From NCBI RefSeq assembly GCF_030012215.1, contig NZ_JASCXX010000004.1, forward strand, positions 186,001 through 250,000: DNA of 64,000 nucleotides, in the 5' to 3' direction. Source of the stretch: Anaerobaca lacustris. GTDB taxonomy: Bacteria > Planctomycetota > Phycisphaerae > Sedimentisphaerales > Anaerobacaceae. The stretch's first letter is position 1. Every line of letters begins with the position of its first letter. Positions 1 through 9,901 of the stretch are shown in pieces. The translations under genes and the position numbers were made by a program. Below the pieces are notes generated by a model. The model was not told the DNA's origin. It was given only the letters and a program-made list of their open reading frames with translations, and did no database searches.

Positions 1-45
1 AAGCACGTGCGGCCTGAGCCGAACGCCGTACACCCAGGAGACGGC

Positions 46-1185
46 TCAGTCCGTGACTTCGACTTTGGAGTAGAGGGGGAACAGCAGGTTGTACACGAGG
101 ATGGCGTCGCCGTTGAACATGCGGATGCATCCTCGCGAGCCGGCCGTTCCGATCTGCTCGGGCTCCTTGGTGCCGTGGATCGCGAATCCGGTCCGTCCCT
201 TGGCGTTGCCGTCGATCCCGTCCAATGCGATCCACCGTGAACCGAGCGGGTAATCCGGATCGGTCGCTTTGTACACTCGGCCCGAATCCGGATCGGTCCA
301 GGTTGGCGCGATGAGTTTGCCGCCCTCCTGGACGCGCCAGAGCCCGGTCGGCGTCTCGTATCCGGCCCGGCCCAGACCCACCTTGAAACTGCGAACGTAG
401 ACGTCCTGCAGGTATAGATCCATCGTGAACGTGGAGCGACAGACGTTGGCGTGGAAGGGCCCCTTGACGATCTTGATCGCCTTGCCCGCCTGCAGGCTCT
501 GCGGGCGGGGGATGTTGTTGATCTGCATCAAGACCTCGTACGGGACCTTGTTCCGTCGGCCGATGACCTGCAAGAGATCACCCGGCTGGACGGTATAGTT
601 GTCGCACAGGGCGTCGCCCGCGAAGACCGCCGGACCGAACAGCCATTCCTTCGACAGCTTCGCCATTTCCTCCTTCACCGCCAGACGCTGGTTCGGCGGC
701 ATCGGCATCGACAGCGCCTCGTTGAGCTTGTTCCGGGCGGAAATGACCTGCCGCGGATGGGAGTTCAGCATCGCCATCGCCTCGGCCACCACCGCCGCAA
801 CCTTCGCGTCGGCCGCCGGCGCGGCCGGCCCCGTCACCTCGGTCGCCACGGGCGCGGGCTCCGCGACTTCCGGCAATACGGAATCCTGTCTCTGCGGCTC
901 GGTGGGCGCTTCTGCAGGTGTCTGTGCGGGCGCGGAACGCGCAGCCGGACCGGGGGCCGTGCTGGTTTCGACGACGGCCAATTGAGGCGTCGTGCGAGAC
1001 GGTTCCGGCGTCACAGGGTTCTCGTTCACGACATTGGCCGCACCCGCCTCCCGCGGCACCGATGAGTCGCCCCGAAATAGAATGAAGACCACAACTGTAA
1101 ACACGATGATCGACACGGCAAGGTAAAGCGTGTTGTTCTTCAATCCCCGTCGTTTCCGTCCCGTACTGGATAACAAGCGAGCCAT
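46..1185 (-). CDS. LysM / YkuD-family L,D-transpeptidase, membrane anchored
   Basis: Periplasmic cell-wall enzyme expected to make or edit 3-3 peptidoglycan cross-links. A basic N-terminus precedes one membrane segment (residues ~20-37), then a Pro/Ala/Thr/Glu-rich linker to ~120, a LysM peptidoglycan-binding domain (~197-241, starting YTVQPGDLLQVI) and a C-terminal YkuD domain (~254-378). The YkuD catalytic signature is complete: HGT at ~337 and SRGCIRM with the nucleophilic Cys at ~353. The ATG at 1185 was chosen because AAGGAGC lies at good spacing and it follows the upstream stop by one base; a longer TTG frame exists. It is probably translated with the 5-FCL gene just upstream. The fold is certain; cross-linking versus Braun-lipoprotein-type attachment is not decided. 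Confidence 0.93.
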   Translation of the reverse strand: MARLLSSTGRKRRGLKNNTLYLAVSIIVFTVVVFILFRGDSSVPREAGAANVVNENPVTPEPSRTTPQLAVVETSTAPGPAARSAPAQTPAEAPTEPQRQDSVLPEVAEPAPVATEVTGPAAPAADAKVAAVVAEAMAMLNSHPRQVISARNKLNEALSMPMPPNQRLAVKEEMAKLSKEWLFGPAVFAGDALCDNYTVQPGDLLQVIGRRNKVPYEVLMQINNIPRPQSLQAGKAIKIVKGPFHANVCRSTFTMDLYLQDVYVRSFKVGLGRAGYETPTGLWRVQEGGKLIAPTWTDPDSGRVYKATDPDYPLGSRWIALDGIDGNAKGRTGFAIHGTKEPEQIGTAGSRGCIRMFNGDAILVYNLLFPLYSKVEVTD

Positions 1186-1186
1186 C

Positions 1187-1768
1187 CTATGCTCCTTTCT
1201 GCGAATCGCAGCCAATTACTCCTTCGTCCGTCACCAGGAAATCGACCGGCTGGTCGTTCTCGGCAACCGGAATGGAATCCAACACTTGTTCGATGAAAGC
1301 AAGCCCGCACCGCGATGCGGTCAACATCTTGTTAGCGAAAAAACGGTCGTAAAACGCACCCCCACGGCCCAGTCGATTGCCCCGACGGTCGTAGCCCAGC
1401 GCCGGAGAAACAACCAGATCGATCTGGTCGAACGGAATCGGCACACCCTCCACGGGGTTCCGCAAACCCAATGCCCCCGTCGCAAAACCCGTTTCCAGAG
1501 AACTGATCCCGACGGGAATCATGTGGCGCTGCTGCCAGGAGATCTTGGGCACCGCCACCGTCTTACCAAGCTGCCAGGCATGGAGAATCGCCTCTGACGT
1601 ATCCACCTCGTGCGGCAGCGACAGAAACATCATAATGGTCGAGGCCTCCTGGAATCGCTCCGTAGCGATCAGATTGCGGCACGCCCTGCGACTCTTCTCC
1701 TGGCGCTGCTGATCCGGTATGGAAAGCAGGCGATTCTGCAATTGGCGGCGCAGCTCAACCTTGTCCAT
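1187..1768 (-). CDS. 5-formyltetrahydrofolate cyclo-ligase
   Basis: Converts 5-formyl-THF to 5,10-methenyl-THF using ATP, in cytosolic one-carbon metabolism. At 193 aa it has the usual family length. The diagnostic motif GYDRRGNRLGRGGAFYDR lies at ~125-142 and forms the nucleotide/Mg site; the N-terminal [14 protein letters not shown] helix is also typical. Start at ATG 1768, preceded by AGGGG; the frame extends 13 codons further to a weaker start. The start lies inside the end of rarA (14-bp overlap), so the two are probably co-transcribed, and the L,D-transpeptidase follows. No functional link between the three is obvious. Confidence 0.93.
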   Translation of the reverse strand: MDKVELRRQLQNRLLSIPDQQRQEKSRRACRNLIATERFQEASTIMMFLSLPHEVDTSEAILHAWQLGKTVAVPKISWQQRHMIPVGISSLETGFATGALGLRNPVEGVPIPFDQIDLVVSPALGYDRRGNRLGRGGAFYDRFFANKMLTASRCGLAFIEQVLDSIPVAENDQPVDFLVTDEGVIGCDSQKGA

Positions 1769-3170
1769 CCATAGGCCCCTGATTCCCGTGGGTTGCTGTA
1801 CGCTCAACCGTCCTGGTACTATCTATCAGCCTTTGCAGTTCCTGTAAATGGTGACCTATCGTTTTTTCGTACCCGGCGTTCTTCGGCACGTAGTATCGCT
1901 CGGGCGCGCCGGGAAGGTATTCCTGGGCCACGAATCCTTCGGGAAAGTCGTGCGGGTACTTGTAGGCGGCGCCGATGCCGGCCTTCTTCGCAGCCGCATA
2001 GTGTGAATCCTTCAGATGACGCGGCACCGCCCGTGTCGGCTTGGTCTTGACGTCGCTCATCGCCGTCCAGATCGCCCCGGCGCAGGCGTTCGATTTCGGC
2101 GCACAGGCGATGTAGACGGCCGCTTGGGCCAGGACCAGTTGGGCTTCGGGCAGCCCGACGAACTCGGAGATCTGCACGGCGGCCGCGGCCAGGACCGTCG
2201 CCATCGGGTCGGCATTGCCCACGTCCTCGGCCGCACAGACGGCGATCCGCCTGGCGATGAATCGCACGTCCTCGCCCCCTGCCAGCATCCGGGCCAGCCA
2301 GTAGACCGTCGCATCGGGGTCCGAGCCGCGCATGCTCTTCTGAAAGGCGCTGGCCAGATCGTAGTGTGTATCACCCGAACCATCGCAGGTGATGGCCTTC
2401 TCCTGGATCGACTCTTTCGCCACCTCCAGGTCGAATGTTATCGGCCCACCCTCGGCGTCGGCGGCCTGCGACCGCACGCCGACCTCCAGCGCCGTCAGGG
2501 CCTTACGCCCGTCGCCGTCGGCCATCTCCGCCAGAAAGCGCAGCGCCGCCGGGTCCGCCTGGACCGCCAGCGAGCCCAGGCCTCGATCGACGTCGCGAAG
2601 CGCCCACTCCAGCAGTTGGACAATCTCCTCGACGGACAGAGGCTCGAATCGAAACACGGTGCTGCGCGAGATCAGCGGCCCGTTGACCGAGAAATAGGGA
2701 TTCTCCGTGGTCGCGCCGATCAGGACGATGACGCCCGATTCGACGTCGTCGAGAAGAACGTCCTGCTGCGCGCGATTGAAGCGATGGATCTCGTCGATGA
2801 AGAGAACCGTTCGACCCGCGCCGGCGGCGAGGCGATCTTTGGCCTCAGCCAACACGTCGCGAATGTCTTTGACCGTCGCGGCCGGGGCGCTGAGATAGCG
2901 AAATCGCGCGCTCGTGTCGCGCGCGATGACCGCCGCCAGCGACGTCTTGCCGACGCCGGGCGGACCGTGGAAGATCAGACTGCTCAATCGGTCGGCCGCA
3001 AGCATTCGCGTCAGGAGCTTTCCCGGTGCGAGAAAATGCCTCTGCCCGACGAACTCATCGAGGATTCTCGGACGCATCCGCGCCGCCAGGGGTGCGGCGG
3101 ACTTCAGGTTGGCCGCTTCCGACGAGGCGAACAGGTTTTTATCGGCTCTGTCATCACGCATCGTTGCCAT
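1755..3170 (-). CDS. rarA: Replication-associated recombination protein A (MgsA/RarA AAA+ ATPase)
   Basis: AAA+ ATPase related to clamp loaders and RuvB that acts at stalled replication forks. Visible in order: [11 protein letters not shown] box, Walker [10 protein letters not shown] (~69-77), Walker [10 protein letters not shown] (~117), sensor-1 GATTENPYF, arginine-finger region [12 protein letters not shown], then the MgsA C-terminal tetramerisation part ([20 protein letters not shown], ending near [18 protein letters not shown]). Length 471 aa is normal. The open frame runs 58 codons further upstream, but those residues do not look like the family; I use ATG 3170, with MRDD at 3161 as the alternative. 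First gene of a three-gene minus-strand group. Confidence 0.93.
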   Translation of the reverse strand: MATMRDDRADKNLFASSEAANLKSAAPLAARMRPRILDEFVGQRHFLAPGKLLTRMLAADRLSSLIFHGPPGVGKTSLAAVIARDTSARFRYLSAPAATVKDIRDVLAEAKDRLAAGAGRTVLFIDEIHRFNRAQQDVLLDDVESGVIVLIGATTENPYFSVNGPLISRSTVFRFEPLSVEEIVQLLEWALRDVDRGLGSLAVQADPAALRFLAEMADGDGRKALTALEVGVRSQAADAEGGPITFDLEVAKESIQEKAITCDGSGDTHYDLASAFQKSMRGSDPDATVYWLARMLAGGEDVRFIARRIAVCAAEDVGNADPMATVLAAAAVQISEFVGLPEAQLVLAQAAVYIACAPKSNACAGAIWTAMSDVKTKPTRAVPRHLKDSHYAAAKKAGIGAAYKYPHDFPEGFVAQEYLPGAPERYYVPKNAGYEKTIGHHLQELQRLIDSTRTVERTATHGNQGPMDGQG

Positions 3171-3931
3171 TATACGAACGGCCCACGCGAATGTCGAATG
3201 GATTCGCTCGACGTTCCGCCAAACGCGCAAGATGCCGGCGCGTCCCGGCGGGGAGATGGAGAACATGCGCAGGATTTCGAAACCACAACCGCGCGCGTTT
3301 CTCAAGCTGCGCGTCACGCGAAAGCGCCATCGCAGATCGCCCACTTCATTAAACGGAAACGACGGAGGATGTCACGACGTCAGCCCCGCAGACCAAGGCC
3401 GTTCAAATCAGGAATTTCAAGAGCACCTTTCTTAGGTATCCAAAGCATCCATGCCCCCCAGGCAACCAGATCGACGAATCCGCGAAGCCGCCAAGGCATC
3501 GCGAGGCCACCCAAGTGCCTTGCGGTTCACGCGAACGAGTCCAAGTGACCCTCGAAACAGACAAGACTGTAACCCATTGCTTTCACCTACCTTAGAGAGA
3601 GACCACCACCCGACGTTTTCCTTGTGAATTCGACGAAGAAAGGCCTTGATTTCTCACGGTGATCGGAGACAATAGAGAGACGATGACATTCTGCGATCGG
3701 TAAAAATTGTCGGCGCAGCCGGCTTTTTTTCATTTGATTTCGGCTCGTCTGCCGATAAACTTCTACAGGTACCGACGGACGCGGTATGGAGTCTATGGTC
3801 AGGAGAAGTGTGCCGATGAGAGTGAGAGACAGGCCATGTAAGGAAACAGGCTTGAGAGTTCTTTTTGTCGTGTGGTTGTAGTTGGCTGACCAGAAAGCCA
3901 TGGTGAGTGCAGTCATTGAAAGGGAAGTATC
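3171..3931. other. Long intergenic region upstream of rarA and a barrel gene
   Basis: About 760 bases between divergent genes, so it should hold promoters for both. I found no ORF with a recognisable product, no tRNA (GTTCAAATC at 3401 resembles a T-loop but has no flanking stem) and no repeat array. A short GC hairpin (GTCGGC/GCCGGC) lies near 3708-3722 before a T-run. The 3' 300 bases are noticeably less GC-rich than the flanking genes. Only the Shine-Dalgarno of the following gene (AAAGGGA near 3919) is clear. Confidence 0.5.
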
Positions 3932-4459
3932 ATGAAGCGTTGGTTGATTCTGTTGTTGGTAGGTTGTTTGGTTCTCGGCAGCGTGGCAAGCGCCGCGGTA
4001 CAGAAGGGTGACACCGAGATCGATGCCCTCGGCGCCTGGATGAAGCAGAACGCAAAGGGTGACGCTGAAGACATCGATGTGTTCTTCCTGTCGGCGGGCA
4101 TCGGCTACTTCGTCACGGACAACATCCAGATTCAAGGAGCTGCCGTGGGCGCCTGGACCGAGGTCGCCGGTGTCGACACGGACATCTGGGCGATCGGTGC
4201 CCGCGCCAAGTATCACTTCATGCCGACGAACCAGTGGGTGCCCTACATCGGTGGCCAGCTCATGTGGGCTAACTTCGATGCAGAGGGCGAAGATGGTGAC
4301 GGAGTTCTCTGGGGACCGTTGGTGGGTCTGCGGTACGAGCTGAACGCCTACAACGATTTCTTCGTCGAGTACCAGTATCACATGTGGGACGGAGACATTC
4401 GTGATTATGTCAAGGACGGACACGGGGTGTTCGTGGGTATCGTCCATCAGTTCAAGTAG
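3932..4459 (+). CDS. Small outer-membrane beta-barrel protein, OmpW/OmpA-barrel-like
   Basis: Exported 175-aa protein. A Sec signal peptide (KRWLILLLVGCLVLGSVASA, cleavage after ~21) is followed by alternating hydrophobic/polar strands rich in Gly, Tyr and Trp (e.g. GARAKYHFMPTNQWVPYIGG, YELNAYNDFFVEYQYHMWDG). It ends in a C-terminal beta-signal-like strand with a penultimate aromatic (GIVHQFK). The size fits an eight-stranded barrel. Closest type by eye is the outer-membrane-protein beta-barrel/OmpW group; ligand unknown. It is a single transcription unit: AAAGGGA Shine-Dalgarno before ATG and a strong terminator 54 bases after the stop. The isolated unit suggests an abundant structural porin-like protein, which is inference. 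Confidence 0.75.
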   Translation: MKRWLILLLVGCLVLGSVASAAVQKGDTEIDALGAWMKQNAKGDAEDIDVFFLSAGIGYFVTDNIQIQGAAVGAWTEVAGVDTDIWAIGARAKYHFMPTNQWVPYIGGQLMWANFDAEGEDGDGVLWGPLVGLRYELNAYNDFFVEYQYHMWDGDIRDYVKDGHGVFVGIVHQFK

Positions 4460-4512
4460 GACACGGAGGACGGAGAACCGAACGATCGGAATCTCTGAGA
4501 CTCAGATGACAG

Positions 4513-4547
4513 AGCTGCGAGCCCTCGGGGCTCGCAGCTTTTTTCTT
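4513..4547 (+). terminator. Intrinsic terminator after the barrel gene
   Basis: Perfect 12-bp stem AGCTGCGAGCCC / GGGCTCGCAGCT with a 3-base TCG loop, followed at once by TTTTTTCTT. This is the clearest Rho-independent terminator in the window and ends the 3932-4459 transcript. Confidence 0.93.
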
Positions 4548-4843
4548 GCGCACTCTGCATTGCCCCCCACGCTCAATGGCCTGAGCACCTTTCCAGGTGT
4601 CACCGACCCTCACACGGTGCCCGCCATCCCCAAGCCCTCTGGGCTTGAGGCTGCCACCCTCCTCATTCAGCTTCGGCGTGTGGAACCGGACAACCGAAGA
4701 CGTATCCTTGACGGAAACCAAGGCGCTCTGTAGACTCGGTTCCGGCAGTAAGCGTTGCGATTCAGGCGCCGTCGGCAAGCGACGGGCCGGACGCGCGCTT
4801 GTGGAGATGAACGGACGCGTCTCATAGGGGAAAGGACTGGCAC
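4548..4843. other. Intergenic region between two barrel genes
   Basis: Just under 300 bases after the terminator, without a credible ORF. It should carry the promoter of the next gene; I could not pick a convincing -35/-10 pair. A purine run (AGGGGAAAGGA near 4826-4836) upstream of ATG 4844 acts as the ribosome binding site. Confidence 0.45.
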
Positions 4844-5719
4844 ATGAAGACCAAGCGAGGCATTCTGGGCCTCGTCCTGGGCCTGATCGTCTTGCCGGGC
4901 CCGGCGGCACGCGGCGCCGGGGTGATGGGGCCGCCCATCGCCATTCTGGAGGAGGGGCAGTGGACCGTCGGCCTCGAATACGGCTATGCGGAGACCGGCC
5001 TGAAGGCCCACGGCACGCGTCTGAGCAGGCCCCAAGGCGAGGAGGCAACCTATGGCGCGGAGTTCATCGACATCAAGGGCCTGAACAGCCGGATGGTCTT
5101 CGGGAGCCTCGCCTATGGCGTCGTCGACAACTGGGACCTGTTCCTTCGGCTCGGCACCGCGGACGCATGGGACCATGCGGTGGTGCGGACGCCCCCGTTT
5201 TCCGACAGCCCCGAACGATTTCGTTATGACGGCGACTACGGTCTGGCCTATGGCCTCGGCACCCGGGCGACCTTCTGCTACTGGGGCCCCTGGCAGTTCG
5301 GCGGGACGACGCAGGTGACCTGGATGGACCCAGGCAAGAGCCGTTTCTCCTGGTCCGATTCCGATACGCCCGACACGATCACCTCCGGCCGGACCAACGT
5401 CGATTTCTGGCACGTGAAGGCAGCCGTGGCCGCCACGTATCAGATCGACGCGTTTCGCTTCTGGGCGGGGCCGTTCGTGCAGTTCGTGCGCGGAGATTTC
5501 CGTCGCCGCGGCGAGACCTTCACCGACGGCCTGCCCACGGGAAGCTTCACCTGTTCGGCCGACATCGAAGAGACCTCTCAGGCGGGCGTCCATTTCGGAG
5601 CGATCTGGCAGGCGTCACGTGGGACGAATTGCTGGATCGAGGGTCAGTACACCAACGATTCATGGGTCTTCGGCCTCGGTGCGACCGTTGTCCCGGCCCG
5701 CTTCCTGGCCGGCCGATAG
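4844..5719 (+). CDS. Predicted outer-membrane beta-barrel protein
   Basis: Exported 291-aa protein of unassigned family. The signal peptide (KTKRGILGLVLGLIVLPGPA, cleavage around ARGAG) is followed by repeated amphipathic strands with many Tyr/Trp/Gly and polar turns, e.g. WTVGLEYGYAETGLK, NWDLFLRLGTADAW, WHVKAAVAATYQIDAFRFWAGPF, as in porin-like or MtrB/PorV-like barrels. Two Cys occur far apart. I do not recognise a specific family; membrane topology is inferred from strand pattern only. It ends three bases before the convergent polyprenyl synthase gene, with no terminator between them. Confidence 0.65.
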   Translation: MKTKRGILGLVLGLIVLPGPAARGAGVMGPPIAILEEGQWTVGLEYGYAETGLKAHGTRLSRPQGEEATYGAEFIDIKGLNSRMVFGSLAYGVVDNWDLFLRLGTADAWDHAVVRTPPFSDSPERFRYDGDYGLAYGLGTRATFCYWGPWQFGGTTQVTWMDPGKSRFSWSDSDTPDTITSGRTNVDFWHVKAAVAATYQIDAFRFWAGPFVQFVRGDFRRRGETFTDGLPTGSFTCSADIEETSQAGVHFGAIWQASRGTNCWIEGQYTNDSWVFGLGATVVPARFLAGR

Positions 5720-5722
5720 CGT

Positions 5723-6715
5723 CTACGCCTTGCGGTCCACCATGAAGCGCGCCGTCGCCACAAGGGCGTCTCTGGCGTGACCGTCAGGAATGGGGGCCAA
5801 GGCCTCGATCGCGGCATCGACGTACCGACCGGCGCACTGACGCGCGTAGTCCAGACTCCCGTGGAGGTCGAGCATCTGCCGCAGCTCGTCGCGGGACGGC
5901 AAGGGATCGTTTAGCAGGGCAAGCACGTCCGGGCGTGCCGATGCGCCGACCGCATCGAGCAGATGGATGATCGCCAGGGTCAGCTTGCTTTTGGTGACGT
6001 CGCGCTGCGAGGTCTTGCCTGTCTCCAATTCCTCGCCGGCAATGTCCAGCAGGTCGTCCTCAATCTGAAAGGCGATTCCCGCGTTCAAGCCATAGCGTGA
6101 CATCGCCTCGACCCCGTCGTTCGGCGCCTGCGCCAACAGGGCGCCGATCCGGCAGCACCCGCGAAAGAACGCGGCGCTCTTGTCCGTGATGATGCTGATG
6201 TACTCCGATTCGGTCAGTTGCCAGTTCCGCCTCTGGGCGACCTGCCGCAGCTCACCCTCGCAGACACTGACGGCGGTCTGCGCAACGACCCCGGCCAGCG
6301 ATGGATTGAGGTTCACGGTCATCTTGAAGACCTGGCTCAGAACGAAATCGCCCAGCAGAACGGCCGATTCATTGCCCCACACGGAGTTGACGGTCGGCGC
6401 GCCGCGTCGCGTCAGGCCGTCGTCCACGACGTCGTCGTGAAGCAGGGTCGCGCCGTGGATCATTTCCATCATGGCCGAGACGTCGATGTGCTCCTGCGTG
6501 ACCGGCCCGAAGCACCGCCCGGCCAGCAGGACGAGGGCGGGCCGAATCATCTTGCCGCCGCGTGCGATGAAATGCCCGAGCATCGGGGCCAGCTCGGCCG
6601 CCCAGTCGGGCGCCGACAGCGAGCGGTGGATCAACTCGGCCACGCGCCTCAGATCGGCGTCCACCGATTGAAAAGACGGGATGTCGTGCCAAGGCGTATG
6701 TTCGATTGCATTCAT
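5723..6715 (-). CDS. Polyprenyl (octaprenyl/solanesyl-type) diphosphate synthase
   Basis: Long-chain trans-isoprenyl diphosphate synthase, which supplies quinone side chains by adding IPP units to an allylic primer. The first aspartate-rich motif DDVVDDG (~94-98) follows GGKMIRPALVLLAG and MIHGATLLH; the second is QIEDDLLDIAG (~220-224) followed by GKTSQRDVTKSK. 330 aa is normal. ATG 6715 fits the family N-terminus; a GTG at 6766 with a good GGGAAGAGGG site and GTGA overlap with ilvE is a real alternative. The small residues upstream of FARM (GATLL) suggest long-chain product, but chain length cannot be fixed by eye. Confidence 0.92.
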   Translation of the reverse strand: MNAIEHTPWHDIPSFQSVDADLRRVAELIHRSLSAPDWAAELAPMLGHFIARGGKMIRPALVLLAGRCFGPVTQEHIDVSAMMEMIHGATLLHDDVVDDGLTRRGAPTVNSVWGNESAVLLGDFVLSQVFKMTVNLNPSLAGVVAQTAVSVCEGELRQVAQRRNWQLTESEYISIITDKSAAFFRGCCRIGALLAQAPNDGVEAMSRYGLNAGIAFQIEDDLLDIAGEELETGKTSQRDVTKSKLTLAIIHLLDAVGASARPDVLALLNDPLPSRDELRQMLDLHGSLDYARQCAGRYVDAAIEALAPIPDGHARDALVATARFMVDRKA

Positions 6716-6762
6716 GTCGATCGGCAATTCCAACGTGCGGCCGGCGCGCCGGGGAGGAACGG

Positions 6763-7629
6763 TCACTGCCCTCTTCCCCGTGCGTAGTTGTCGAAAGCCT
6801 CTCTCAGGAGGCGCGTGATCGGTCCGGGCCGGCCTTCGCCGATGTGACGTCCGTCGATTTCCACGATGCCAATGACCTCGGCGGCCGTACCGGTCAGGAA
6901 GAGCTCATCACACACGTAGAGATCGTATCGCGTCAGGTTCTTCTCGACGACCTGGATCCCCCGCTCCCGGGCCAGCCGGATGACGATGCCGCGCGTGATC
7001 CCCGCCAGGCCGCCAGCCTCGACCGGCGGCGTCAGAACGACACCGTCGCGGACGATGAACACGTTATCGCCCGTCGCCTCGGCGACAAAACCCTCGTGGT
7101 TGTACATGATCGCTTCCGGGACGCCGCTGTCGAGGGCCTCGATCTTGGCCATGATGTTGTTCAGATAGTTGAGGCTCTTGACCTGGGACGGGAAGGCCAG
7201 CGGATGGGTGCGCCGCGTCGTGGCGCTGACGATCCGCATGCCTTTCTCGTACAATTCCTCGGGGTAGAGCTGAATCGTGTCGGCGATGATGATCACATTG
7301 CCGTTCTTGCAGATCAGGGGATTCAAGCCCAGCGTGCCGGTGCCCCGCGTGACGATGAGACGGACGTAGCCGTCGCGGATGCCGTTGGCCTTGACGGTCG
7401 TCTCGACGGCCTCGCCAAGCTCTTGCCGGTTCATCGCCAGCGGCAGGCGGATCACATGGGCCGAATCGAACAACCTCTTGATGTGGGCCGCCAATTCGAA
7501 CACCCTGCCGTCGTACACACGGATGCCCTCGAACACGCCGTCGCCGTAGAGAAGTCCGTGATCGAAGACGGAGACCTTGGCATCGGCCTCATCGACAAGA
7601 CCTGCGTTCATCCAAATCTTCAACGCCAT
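6763..7629 (-). CDS. ilvE: Branched-chain amino acid aminotransferase
   Basis: Class IV PLP aminotransferase for the last step of Val/Leu/Ile synthesis (2-oxo acid + Glu). Family blocks: FDHGLLYGDGVFEGIRVYDG near the N-terminus, PLP Lys ~151 in PSQVKSLNYLNNI, FVAEATGDNVFIV and GITRGIVIRLARERGI. The short 288-aa thermophile/actinobacterial-type length and EGIRVY fit IlvE better than D-amino-acid aminotransferase or PabC; a true PabC candidate sits at 49.5 kb. It follows lolD on the same strand with a 77-bp gap and precedes the prenyl synthase. Confidence 0.88.
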   Translation of the reverse strand: MALKIWMNAGLVDEADAKVSVFDHGLLYGDGVFEGIRVYDGRVFELAAHIKRLFDSAHVIRLPLAMNRQELGEAVETTVKANGIRDGYVRLIVTRGTGTLGLNPLICKNGNVIIIADTIQLYPEELYEKGMRIVSATTRRTHPLAFPSQVKSLNYLNNIMAKIEALDSGVPEAIMYNHEGFVAEATGDNVFIVRDGVVLTPPVEAGGLAGITRGIVIRLARERGIQVVEKNLTRYDLYVCDELFLTGTAAEVIGIVEIDGRHIGEGRPGPITRLLREAFDNYARGRGQ

Positions 7630-7706
7630 ACGCGAATCTCATGCCTCCCAGTTCATAGCGGCCGAATCGAGCGGGCCGGCCGGGCGAAACCACCGTCACC
7701 GACAGA

Positions 7707-8405
<699 letters not shown>

Positions 8406-8540
8406 ACAGGTTCCATTCACGCACACCCGGCCCAATCTCGCCAAACGACAGCGCCGGCCGGGCCGTCCTTCTATAGCGGATTTCTCCCGTCGCCACAAGC
8501 AAAACCGGAAATCCCTCCCCCAGGCCGGGACGGCGGGCCG

Positions 8541-9884
8541 TCACATTCGACCGCCGTGAAGCGTCTCGACCGGCCGCAACCGCGCCGCATTACAGGCAGG
8601 GACCAGCGCGCCGATCAGACAGGCCACGATCGCGAAGAGAGCGATGACCGCCAGCGTGTGCATTTGCACATCGTGGGGGATTTCGCCGATCGCATAGATG
8701 GTCCGGTCCCAGAGCTGGAATCCGAACCGCTGATAGAGCCACTCTTCGATGCGGTTGATCCTGGCGAGAAACAGCCAGCCGCCCGCGATACCCGCCACCG
8801 ATCCCAGCAGGCCCACCACGAAGGCAAAGCCCGAAAACAGCCCCATCACACTGGCGCTGGAGGCGCCAACGCTCTTGAGCACGCCGATGTCCTTGGTCTT
8901 GTGGCTGACGATCATATAGAAGACGACGAACACGATGAACACCGCCGTGACCCCGACAAAGCCGAACATGACGCTCATCAGCGTCTCTTCCTTCTCCATC
9001 GGGGCGATGAAGGCCCGGCGATATTCCTTCCAGCTCTCGACCGTCACCGTCTCCAGGAGCCGGCCGTCGGGGGCATCGACTCGCTTCTGTTTGAACTGAC
9101 CCCACAGCCCGCGCACCTGCTCGACGCCGGCACGCAGGTCGACGCCGGGTCGAAACTTGATGTGGACGGCGCTGACTCTCTTGTGCTGCCCGGCCATGCA
9201 GAGCGACTGCGCCTGCTCCAACGGGATGTAGACCGTGGAACCATCGACGCGGGCGATGCCGCTATGTGAATTGTCGCTGTAGTAGAACTGCTGATTGCTC
9301 ACGATGGTCGTTCCGGCCATGGCCGGCGCGCCTCGGGCGTTGAGGGGAAAGCACGTCAGCGAGAAGGCGGCCCTGCGCGGGCTGGCGTCATGGGTGTACT
9401 GGCTGCGGGCGTCCCGCCACAGAACCAGGTCGATCCCAAGGACGCATCCCAAGGCGTTCGGCTCATAGACGGGGACGAAGGCCTTGGCCGGGTCGTCGGC
9501 ATGGTAGCCGAGGGTCTGTGCGAAGTTCGTGACCCGGCTATGCCGGACCGGATCGAGGCCGAGCAACTCGACGTACTGCTCCCGATCATACTGCGGGCGA
9601 AGCAGCGCGTAGTTCTTGACCACGGGCGAGACGGCCTCGATGCCGTCGAGCCGTTCGAGATCGGCCATCAACTCTTCGTAGTAGGGGAACCCGACGAGCG
9701 ACTTGGTGCCGACGACGCAATCGCCGACGAAATCGTGGTTCTTCTGCTTGAACTGCCCGACCAGGCCGCTCATCACCGTCATCACCACGACGACGATGAA
9801 TACGCACAGCGCAACCGTCAACACCGCAAAATGCGTGATTCGCTGCTTGAGCAGATATCGGACTATCAGCTTGAGCTTATACAT
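8541..9884 (-). CDS. LolC/LolE-like ABC permease (second copy)
   Basis: Inner-membrane FtsX/MacB-fold permease. One N-terminal helix (HFAVLTVALCVFIVVVVMTV), a large periplasmic domain (~45-300), then three C-terminal helices around VGVTAVFIVFVVFYMIVSHK, GLFSGFAFVVGLLGSVAG and LAVIALFAIVACLIGALVPA. The cytosolic coupling motif KTKDIGVLKSVGAS between helices 2 and 3 is typical for LolC/E, as is the ending ARLRPVETL. It lies 17 bases after the first permease and before lolD. It has diverged strongly from its neighbour, consistent with a heterodimer rather than a recent duplication. Confidence 0.87.
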   Translation of the reverse strand: MYKLKLIVRYLLKQRITHFAVLTVALCVFIVVVVMTVMSGLVGQFKQKNHDFVGDCVVGTKSLVGFPYYEELMADLERLDGIEAVSPVVKNYALLRPQYDREQYVELLGLDPVRHSRVTNFAQTLGYHADDPAKAFVPVYEPNALGCVLGIDLVLWRDARSQYTHDASPRRAAFSLTCFPLNARGAPAMAGTTIVSNQQFYYSDNSHSGIARVDGSTVYIPLEQAQSLCMAGQHKRVSAVHIKFRPGVDLRAGVEQVRGLWGQFKQKRVDAPDGRLLETVTVESWKEYRRAFIAPMEKEETLMSVMFGFVGVTAVFIVFVVFYMIVSHKTKDIGVLKSVGASSASVMGLFSGFAFVVGLLGSVAGIAGGWLFLARINRIEEWLYQRFGFQLWDRTIYAIGEIPHDVQMHTLAVIALFAIVACLIGALVPACNAARLRPVETLHGGRM

Positions 9885-9901
9885 TCACCTGTCCAACGGC
9901 G

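Noticed and set aside
3401-3409. GTTCAAATC, resembling a tRNA T-loop
   Set aside because: The flanking bases do not form a T-stem and no acceptor stem, D-arm or anticodon arm can be drawn around it.
2016-3548. 510-aa open frame on the plus strand
   Set aside because: Antisense to rarA with Arg/Asp/Gln-rich composition typical of a shadow frame; no ribosome binding site and no family pattern.
3587-4447. 286-aa minus-strand frame covering the first barrel gene
   Set aside because: The plus-strand frame has a signal peptide, Shine-Dalgarno and a terminator in the right place; the minus frame has none.
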